From Lactuca virosa (taxonomy: Eukaryota; Streptophyta; Magnoliopsida; Asterales; Asteraceae), in NCBI GenBank assembly GCA_928212115.1, contig CAKMRJ010005412.1:257660916-257724915 (forward strand): a stretch of DNA of 64,000 nt, read 5' to 3'. Below are positions 56,896 to 64,000 of this stretch, piece by piece. Positions within the stretch are counted from its first letter, which is position 1, and every line of letters starts with the position of its first letter. A program made the translations under genes and the position numbers. The notes beneath the pieces were generated by a model. The model was not told where the DNA came from and ran no database searches. It was given only the letters and a program-made list of their open reading frames with translations.

Positions 56896-59800
56896 TTCTG
56901 ATCGCGAAGGTGGATTTCGATCGCATCAGAATTTTGAGCAGTTGCTTAAGAAGTTATGATATATTGCTAAGGAATAGATAACAACAATTTTCCATGTGGA
57001 TTGTAAGGATAAGTTTTTCCGCAAAGTTTTAAAATAAAAGAAAATTGTTTAATTTTATTTATTTGAAGTATCCTTACAATGGCATTTGTGGAAAATTGTT
57101 GCTTATATGATTCCACTGACAGCAATATTGGAAAATGGATTTGATTCTTTCATTTGTGGTAGTGTCTAAATTTACCAAATCAGGAAAGTTCCTCATCACC
57201 CAAGTTTCAATTGGACCGAAACTTGGAATCATGCAAGTTGAATAGTATGATGAATGAGAACTTTCAAGCATTGGAAAATCAAGACTAATTACTTGTTCAC
57301 ATGGATGTGTGAGTCAAGTGAAGGACTAAAGGGATCGAGTACACATTCTTGTGCACTGGTCATGTCCACCACAAAGCTCGTTAAGACTATTTGATTTACT
57401 AAAGTTTAGTAAATATGGTTATACTTACAAGTTTAAGTATAATTCTGAAACATTGGAAAAGTCTCAATGTATGGCAGAACGAATGGGAAGAATCAAATTA
57501 GGCAGAAAGATAAAAGTTTCTCAAATCTGAAAAGATGGGAGAGTACTTTAGTATCATGTTTGTGATCATCTTAATGATTTAGAAATCATATCACAATTAG
57601 TCCTCTAAAGGTCATCTTAGTGCATTCTTATGACTAAGAAGAGGAGTCATGAATTGTTGAAATGGTTAGATCAGGAAGATGAGTCATACTTCGTTCCAAA
57701 ACAATTCTTAGAGTCATACTCCAAGATTGTAACTTGAGTGACATATCTTAAAGAAAGGTTTAAAAACTTGTCAAATGTAAGAGTAAAAGTGTCCTACTCT
57801 TGTACATTTGAAATTGGTAAGTTGTGATGTTTTGGATAAAACAAAGACCAACTAAGGCCAATTGTGTGAAGTGTTTGTCTTGATAAAGAATCCGCACTAT
57901 CTCTTGAATATTTGGCAAGATATTCTTATATGTCAAGAGGATAGTGGGAGTCTTAAAGATCCTAAAAAGAATTTCAAGAACTAATCAAGAATAAAACCTG
58001 AGGTTCTTCACTAGCACACAACTTGAGGTTTATAACCTATCGTGTTGACATATTCTGTGCCCATTCCAGTTAAAGTTGGCTTTGCATAGGAGTTCTGAAA
58101 GTTCTCAATTGGTTGCATAACAACTTGGAAGCAATGGCAGGCCCTGTACTGCCAGGTGGCAAGAAGTTAAGATTGCATAAGTTCAGTCCATATGAGTTTG
58201 GATTTGTCATTATCCTTGTCTTGTGACTATGGTTTTGACGATTCACATGGATAAGAACACATACACCATAAAATCTAAGGGTCATAAGGTTTCTCTCCGA
58301 TTCATGAAAATGATGGTGAGGAAACACTTCCACCAAGTAGATTTGAAGCAGATGGCAAAAGGTCTAAACAATTGAGACTATGATTACGGCATCCCTTTTC
58401 ATAGTTCTGAAATTGTTTAGACACACATGCATGCTATCTAAGGAAAGGTGTATGATTTTGATAAAGTTTTATCAAAGCATCTCGTATCAGAAATCTGAAC
58501 TTTGGTAAGAAAGTCAATAAAGTATTGATTTCTAGAAGTCCAGCTGATTTCTGAGTACATGTCAAAGCTAGTGGGAGCATAAGTGTTATGCTAATAATCA
58601 TCATGTTAGTGGGAGCATGATAATTATTGTTAGTGTTGCAAGTTAGCAATGTTAATTATAGAAAACAAAAATTTCAATTCGTGAGGCTGCAGGGATTGAA
58701 AAAGTTGTTTTGCTATAATTAAGGGAGAGGATATACTTCATTTCAGTTCTAAAGGCTTATATATATTTATATGAATTTCATGTTGGATTGGTTCAACTTA
58801 AGGAAATTCTATATATTGCGTTCTCAAAATTCGATTATGATTACGGCATCCCTCTTCATAGTCAAATTTTGAAAACATGGCAAATAAAAATATTGTAGCA
58901 AAAGACTGGTCTAGAATCATGTCTTTATGTGAGACATCATGAATCGTGTACCATTTGCTTTGGGTACAGGATCGATTGCATGTGCTATAATATTTGTCAT
59001 TTCTAAATTTTTCCAAATGCCCAGAGGCATTAAGAAGGGAAAAGGTCTAGAATTGGATATGACTAAAATGATTAAGCAATTGTCGAGGACAATCTGAGGT
59101 TTACCAAAGATTGGTTGCTCAGGGACAGTTGGAAGTATAGTGCTAATTTTGGAAGGACCATATTGACATATTCTGAAAAGAGGCATCTCTTATTCAGAAG
59201 TGATAGTCAAAATGAGAATATGGAGTTGTCTCCATAGGTGGAAGTTATCTGTGTAAGATTAGAAAACTTAATGCAAGAAGCATGTCCAAAGCAATGTACT
59301 TTGAATATGAGACTTAGTTTCCATGGAGTTGATCTCCATTGGAATACCTTATAATGACTGTTGACAAGTCTTTGTGACTTTGTACATATTCATTACAGGA
59401 GGGTCAGTGCATATAAGTTTAAAATCTAAACAGATTTCGATAAATGATAGGAATTTGAAATTCTCACATTTTTCGATAAGGATTTGGGAGTGTGAAATTA
59501 GAATCATTGAAATTATGTTCAATTGGTTTATTTCACAAAGTAAGGATCATAGACAAACATAGAGTGCATACTTGGTGTATGGCAAAGCTATTGTTTAAGA
59601 AAAACATAGTGTACATGCTTGGAGCATGGGACAACTAGTGTTTTTAATTCAAGTATAAAGTTGATAAAACCGAAACAATGAATAATGAGTAATCAGTATG
59701 GTGATAAATAAAAGTGTTTATTTATATTCATAGGGTTTGATACCATATTTGATTCATTTATTCTTGTGTTTCACTTTGCATGTTTTGACTTCCAGAATAA

Positions 59801-60547
59801 CTAAGTCGCTCTTCCTGAATGATTAAGTTATTCAAACCATCCACAGTCGGTCATATGTTGGAAGTAGATATGAATCAAGACTGTCATGGGTTGGTTTGTA
59901 GAGGTCCAAGTTGGTGGACAAAGTGGTGCTACAACACTCATGAGTGCTCATAAGTTCTGAGTATTGGATTCAACCCGTGCTCATTTGAATCACTTCATGG
60001 ATTTTATCACGAGTGATCATGAGATGATAATATCTTATATTCTTCAAACCTAGAGATATGAGTTGTTACTATGAGTTGGTTATACATTGATTGCACGAAA
60101 ACGCATTTGGTAAGTCGATGTTATAAAACGTGCCTTTGTGTATGATTCAACAAGTAGTAGAACAAGCCATATGATTCAAAGTTTATCCATTCCTTTTACC
60201 TTCGGGATAAAAGCGATATCTGTGGGCCCCTCGATGATTTAGCGATGACACATGTGAGTGCTTGGCCAAGCCAGGACTGATTTAATTTGTTCAATCAGTC
60301 AGCCATCATAAATCGAAAATCGGGAAACAACAAATGGACAGTGAGAATGATTATAATCTATGTCTCAGTCCATATGATATCTAGAATGGAGGAATATATG
60401 ATCCCTTATCTAATGGACAAGTCATTGACAAAGGTCAGAGTTCATCGACAAGGTCAGATTTCGACAGAAGCTTTTAAGAGCTACGATTGCTGATTGGTTC
60501 CTGAAGTCATACGCAATAATAGTTTTAGACTTATCCAAGTGGGAGAC
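56896..60547 (+). other. Decayed pol and 3' region of copia F
   Basis: No open frame of note, but collinear echoes of the E pol remain: LGRKIK and GEYFSI at 57497-57560 (integrase), EAMAGP at about 58130 (RT start), a VKASGS phrase at about 58567, and RVPFA-GSI at about 58944 (RNase H side). 57000-57120 has an imperfect inverted repeat around TTCCACAAATGCC / GGATTGTAAGGA. The polypurine tract ends at 60547. Confidence 0.7.
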
Positions 60548-61312
60548 TGTTGGATTAATGTCTAAGTCCATAACTATAATTGGTAAGACTTGACCCGACC
60601 CGGCATGGTCCATTTGGGTTGCATGGCATCATGCATTTGGATAGACTATAATGAGAGAAATAACACTTAAGGTTGGTTAATATATTATAAGTTCTAATAT
60701 ATTAATAAGGTTATTTAATTAGTATTGATCAAGAATTAATTTGGAATTAATTAAGTGATCAAAAGGAGACTAATTAAATATATGGGTTGATTGTGTAAAT
60801 CATTCATTCTTATATATGTGGGCTTGTGATCCAAGATTTCTTATGTTGGACTAAGTCCATGGGGTGACCCATGGATACTCCATGGAGGTTAAAAATCCAT
60901 GGAGCATAAGGAATGGGTAAAGTTATGAGTTACATGGTGTAACCCTAATAGCCACCATATATAAAAGAATCCCATGGCTCAAGAAATCGTGCACTAATGT
61001 GTGAATATGAGGGCTAGACGATTTCAAGGAGTGTTCCATTTCTCTCAAGTCATTCCATGTGCATTTGGTGTTGTGTGAACCATTTGAGGTGTCACACTTG
61101 GGGCACTAGGCACTCAAGCTTCATGGAGACAAGCTACATCAAACAAAGGTATGTATTCTATCCATTTGATTACCCAAGTATCAACTATTGTATGCTAGAT
61201 AGGGTAATACCTTGGAAAGTTCATAATTGCATGTATAATAGAGAAAATATAGATCCAAGGTATTTAGGGTTACATGTACACTTAGGAGTGTTAGAATGCT
61301 CAAAACCCATCA
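60548..61312 (+). repeat. 3' LTR of copia F
   Basis: 765 bp; three bases longer than the 5' copy through an extra A and an extra TA at the TATA box. Ends CCATCA, then TTAAG. Confidence 0.95.
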
Positions 61313-61317
61313 TTAAG

Positions 61318-61988
61318 TCCTTAAACACACTTTGTGACTATCTAACACTTGCATGATTGTGGCTTAACGATCAAGGCTCAGTTTTTATGACTTTGAATGC
61401 TTCCAAGAGCCCAGAAGGACATCTCTTATGGGCTGGAACTACCAGAACACAATAAATCTCAACTATGGAGTCAAAATGTCACATAAAACACCCCAAAACT
61501 ACAACTAAATATGAAATGGTCAAGTTTTAAACTTGATACCTCAAAAGAGTCAGAAAAGATGCTAAACTCCTGGATCTACAAGCTCCTCCCACGTTCTTGC
61601 TCCTTCTTCTAACTTCTTCTTCTTCAAAACCACCAAAAATCACTCACAAGTGCACCAAATTAGCTCACAAAGCATGCAAGAGGTTTAGGGTTTGATTTTT
61701 ACTCTTTAGGGACAGTGGAGGCTGAGGGAATGAGGTTTGGGACGAAGTTAATGTCTTTATATATGGTGCAAACCCTAAAATTTAGGGTTTGCAACTAGAC
61801 AGGTTACGCCCAGCGTACACCTGGGTACGCCCAGCGTATGTAAGGCTTCCCCCCCCCCCCCCGCTTCGCGCCTCGATCGTGTATGTCGTGCGCACAGTAT
61901 ATACGCTCAGCGTACAGTCTTTCTCACAATTATCGTATATTATGATTAATTAAATCGAATGAAAATACTTGATGACTCGGATGTTACA
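61318..61988 (-). repeat. 5' LTR of gypsy J, piece 3 (LTR start)
   Basis: The minus-strand LTR begins TGTAACATCC at 61988. It contains palindromes at 61803-61915, a run of 14 C on the plus strand (61849-61862), and the promoter at 61792-61756. Confidence 0.85.
61756..61792 (-). promoter_or_regulatory. Inverted telo-box pair and TATA box of gypsy J
   Basis: GCAAACCCTAAA (61768-61779) and TTTAGGGTTTGC (61781-61792) are perfect 12 bp arms around a single base. On the minus strand the TATA box ATATATAAA (61764-61756) follows within four bases. Confidence 0.7.
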
Positions 61989-61990
61989 AA

Positions 61991-62244
61991 TGAAGGCGGG
62001 CAGGTTAGCTGCACCTGATCCCACATCCGCTGGGAAGGAGAACTAAGCATTCCTTAAAGGGGTGTGGACACCTTCCCTGTCACAACGCGTTTTAAAGTCG
62101 TGAGGGCAGTAGATCCCATAAGAACTCTACAGTTAAGCGTGCCCGGGCGAGAGCAATCCATAAATGGGTGACCTCCTGGGAAGTTTTCATGTCGGGAGCC
62201 CAAAGTGGACAATATTGTGATACATGCCAGAGGGGGATGTTACA
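61991..62244 (+). repeat. Cassandra LTR 1
   Basis: TGAAGGCGGG to GGATGTTACA, 254 bp. Confidence 0.9.
62111..62200 (+). other. 5S rRNA-like segment in Cassandra LTR 1
   Basis: Matches plant 5S from GATCCCAT onward. The internal promoter box A region (CAGTTAAGCGTG) and the box C region (ATGGGTGACCTCCTGGGAAG) are intact, so RNA polymerase III transcription is conceivable. It is not a host 5S gene: the first third of the 5S sequence is strongly changed and it sits in an LTR. Confidence 0.85.
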
Positions 62245-62246
62245 AA

Positions 62247-62258
62247 TGGTATCAGAGC
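62247..62258 (+). other. Cassandra primer binding site
   Basis: TGGTATCAGAGC two bases after LTR 1. Confidence 0.9.
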
Positions 62259-62310
62259 TGGGGCACGGGTCAATGTGTTCGACGGGAATGTCGAAACCTA
62301 TAATGGGGGG

Positions 62311-62564
62311 TCAAGGCGGGCAGGTTAACTGCACCTAATCCCACATCGGCTGGTAAGGAGAACTAAGCATTCCTTAAATGGGTGTGGACACCTTCCCTTT
62401 CACAACGCGTTTTAAAGCCGTGAGGGCAACAGATCCCATAAGAACTCTGCAGGTAAGCGTTCCCGGGCGAGAGCAATCAAGGGATGGGTGACCCCCTGGG
62501 AAGTTTTTGTGTCGGGAGCCCAAAGAGGACAATATTGTGATACGTGCCAGAGGGGGATGTTACA
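62311..62564 (+). repeat. Cassandra LTR 2 with 5S-like segment
   Basis: 254 bp, start TCAAGG (second base differs from the expected TG). Its 5S-like part (about 62431-62520) has changed promoter boxes (CAGGTAAGCGTT; GACCCCCTGGG). Confidence 0.88.
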
Positions 62565-62652
62565 CCTTAATCACCACAACTAACAATGTCATCCTTTTAA
62601 CATGTATCACACTCATGATATCCAACAAATAATGAAGAATGTTCAGCTTGGA
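62565..62652. other. 88 bp spacer
   Basis: I see nothing here; AT-rich DNA between Cassandra and LTR L. Confidence 0.6.
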
Positions 62653-62830
62653 TGTAACACTCGAGAATTTGGTATGTTTCCTTTAGCCCCTTAATACAAA
62701 AATCATCTCATTTTAGTCCTTAGCTAGTACGCGGGGCGTACTCTGAGTACGCTTAGCGTACTAGCTCATTTCCAGATCGTGGGTTCGCCTACGCACGTGG
62801 GGCGTACGCTTGACGTACGTGGTGTAGGGT

Positions 62831-62868
62831 CAAACCCTAATTTTTAGGGTTTGCACCCTATTTAAACA
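62831..62868 (+). promoter_or_regulatory. Inverted telo-box pair and TATA-like box of LTR L
   Basis: CAAACCCTAA (62831-62840) and TTAGGGTTTG (62844-62853) are perfect 10 bp arms with a three base loop. CTATTTAAAC follows at 62859. Confidence 0.7.
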
Positions 62869-63565
62869 ACTTATAACACATTTGGACATTCTATTGATCA
62901 GCCTCCATCACCCTATGCCCTAATATCGAAATCCTAAGTGTATTTGGTGAGATTTGAGCTTGAAAGTAAGTTTGTTGGTGTTTTGTGGTGAAGAAGAAGA
63001 AGATGAACACTTGGAGGTTGCTTGGGAGTAGCTTGAGCTTATATATCCAGAGTTATCTTCACCTTAGCAAGTCTTTTGAGGTAAAAATCTCTCATCTTGA
63101 TGGTCCTTTATGCTAGATCCATTTTATGGTGTTATTTATGCATTTTGGGTCTTTTAAGTCATATATGAACTTATGGTCTACTCCAAAAGCTATGGATGTT
63201 AGATCTTTGCTCATGTGAGGTCCCTTGTCCATAAATATACAACCTTTATATGGGTTATTTTGGTCCATGCAAGTGTTAGGGTTCTTAATATGGTTCCCTT
63301 TTATTTTTGGGTCTTAAGAAGTCATGCATGTTGGTAAAGTTGCGAACTTTATGTGTTAAGTCACCTTTTAGAATCAGATCTGAGAATATGGCATGTTGGT
63401 TTAACCAAATAAGTGCTTAATGGATTGGTTTGGTTGCATGCGGAATACGCGGGGCGTACACAGCTTGTACGCGGCGCGTACTAGTCCCGGATGTAGTACG
63501 CCAAGCGTAAGCCTGAGTAAACCCAGCGTACTCAGACGTTTGACTTTTGGGTTGACTTTCGCGAG

Positions 63566-63775
63566 TTTGGGCCATATTTTAGGCTTTTAGGATTTGGGCC
63601 TTATTAGGCCATTGGACTTCTGACTTTGGGCCATGGATAGACTATGGACTTTCTTGGAATTAGGTCCATGATGATTTTTGGGCCCAATTTGGAAGTTAGG
63701 CCTTTTTGGGCCTAGTAATGCTATTTAGGAATTTGGGTTTTTGAGCAAACGGGTTGGGCCTTGGTTTTTGGGCCA
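63566..63775. promoter_or_regulatory. Cluster of about 7 TGGGCC motifs (LTR L)
   Basis: Seven TTGGGCC hexamers by eye in 210 bp, the same slot relative to the second palindrome cluster as in LTR G. Confidence 0.45.
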
Positions 63776-64000
63776 AGTAAGAAAAAGGGTAAAATGGTAT
63801 TTTACCCTGAATATTGGACAAGTAGCTTAGATTCTTGATTATGGTTTGAGATCCAATTATTAATTGGATATTATTTGATGATGTTAGAGTGTGGATTTTC
63901 TGGACCAGCCGACCGAGATTCATTTGAGAGATTCAGCAGCTAGAGGTGAGTTTCAACACCGTTTTTAGCGGGTCGAAGGCACCAATTTCAGCCCATGGTT

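Larger units (their letters stand above)
53915..61312 (+). mobile_element. Copia F, young but coding-dead
   Basis: 7398 bp with LTRs 53915-54676 and 60548-61312 and the duplication TTAAG (53910-53914 and 61313-61317), inserted in the LTR of J. By eye the LTRs differ by 4 substitutions and 2 short indels. The leader is conserved, yet gag and pol are reduced to scraps in every frame. Copia C is another copy of this subfamily. It must have been moved by proteins from another element. Confidence 0.95.
41958..61988 (-). mobile_element. Ty3/gypsy retrotransposon J, minus strand, 3' part lost
   Basis: On the minus strand the order is 5' LTR (61988 leftward, broken by F and E, to 44640), primer site (44636-44625), leader, gag (43675-42479), a 70 base intron, and protease to 41958, where copia C cuts it. 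RT, integrase and 3' LTR are not in the window. The Gag is homologous to that of G. Reassembled from three pieces the LTR is about 2.0 kb. Confidence 0.88.
61991..62564 (+). mobile_element. Cassandra terminal-repeat element (TRIM), complete
   Basis: Two 254 bp LTRs (61991-62244 and 62311-62564) carry 5S rRNA-like sequence. They flank a 66 bp interior with a Met-tRNA primer site (62247-62258) and a purine tract (about 62301-62310). This is the known Cassandra layout. About 22 differences between the LTRs by eye mark it as old. The flanking bases (ACAAA left, CCTTA right) do not match, so no target duplication is visible. The left LTR starts two bases from the start of the J LTR. Confidence 0.92.
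62653..64000 (+). repeat. Gypsy LTR L, continues past window
   Basis: Starts TGTAACACTC. Same architecture as LTR G: palindromes GTACGC-NNN-GCGTAC (62730-62820), telo-box pair and TATA (62831-62868), second palindrome cluster (63447-63531), TGGGCC cluster (63566-63775) and the ATTTTACCC inverted repeat (63787-63807). Whether it is a solo LTR or a 5' LTR cannot be seen. Confidence 0.85.

Noticed and set aside
62111..62520. Two host 5S rRNA genes
   Set aside because: The 5S-like segments lie in the LTRs of a Cassandra element with primer site and purine tract, and their 5' third is not 5S.

Overview
This 64 kb window is a solid block of nested LTR retrotransposons from a plant genome; I found no host gene, tRNA gene or CRISPR array. 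The organism is a flowering plant. The Met-initiator-tRNA primer sites, an Athila-type Asp-tRNA primer site, a Cassandra element with a 5S-like LTR and very long Ty3/gypsy LTRs all say plant. The LTR styles remind me of Asteraceae, perhaps lettuce (Lactuca), but that is recollection and not proof.

Layout, left to right (letters are mine). A (1-7558): Ty1/copia element cut by the window edge, inserted in the gag of G. G (7559-12817): Ty3/gypsy with three-knuckle Gag, no pol and a 2.43 kb 3' LTR. H (12818-21866): Athila-like DNA in the order env-position ORF, LTR, primer site, gag, so one LTR is shared by two units. Solo LTR I (15178-17517, target duplication TTTTG) sits in H. B (21867-about 26568): long-gag copia inserted in H gag and truncated in integrase. 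C (about 26569-28306 and 41226-41957): decayed copia 3' end, split by D. D (28307-41225, duplication GGTTG): 12.9 kb copia with 366 bp LTRs, two primer sites, a near-open long gag, no pol and an unrecognised coiled-coil ORF that is itself split by solo LTR K (32974-35803, duplication AGGTT). J (41958-61988, minus strand): gypsy with protease, a probable 70 bp intron, gag and a 5' LTR broken by E (44826-52749, duplication GTATT) and F (53915-61312, duplication TTAAG). A complete Cassandra element follows (61991-62564), then LTR L of another gypsy running off the right edge.

Relative ages by eye from LTR pairs: F (4 substitutions in about 762 bp) and E (8 in 847 bp) are the youngest. A and D are near 2 percent and Cassandra near 9 percent. 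E has an almost open polyprotein. F is coding-dead yet equally young, so F was probably copied in trans by an E-like helper.

The most interesting signals are non-coding. (1) An inverted telo-box pair (AACCCTA / TAGGGTT) lies just upstream of the TATA box in LTR promoters of both copia (A, C, E, and weaker in F) and gypsy (J, L, and weaker in G, I). (2) The copia leaders of A, E and F share hairpins with compensatory base changes. (3) A gag-protease intron in J restores the frame exactly. (4) A hairpin with covarying stem occurs in two LTR-like contexts of D. (5) Each family carries its own CpG-rich short palindrome array, in matching LTR positions for four gypsy LTRs. (6) Dense TGGGCC/TGGGCT clusters occur in three gypsy LTRs.
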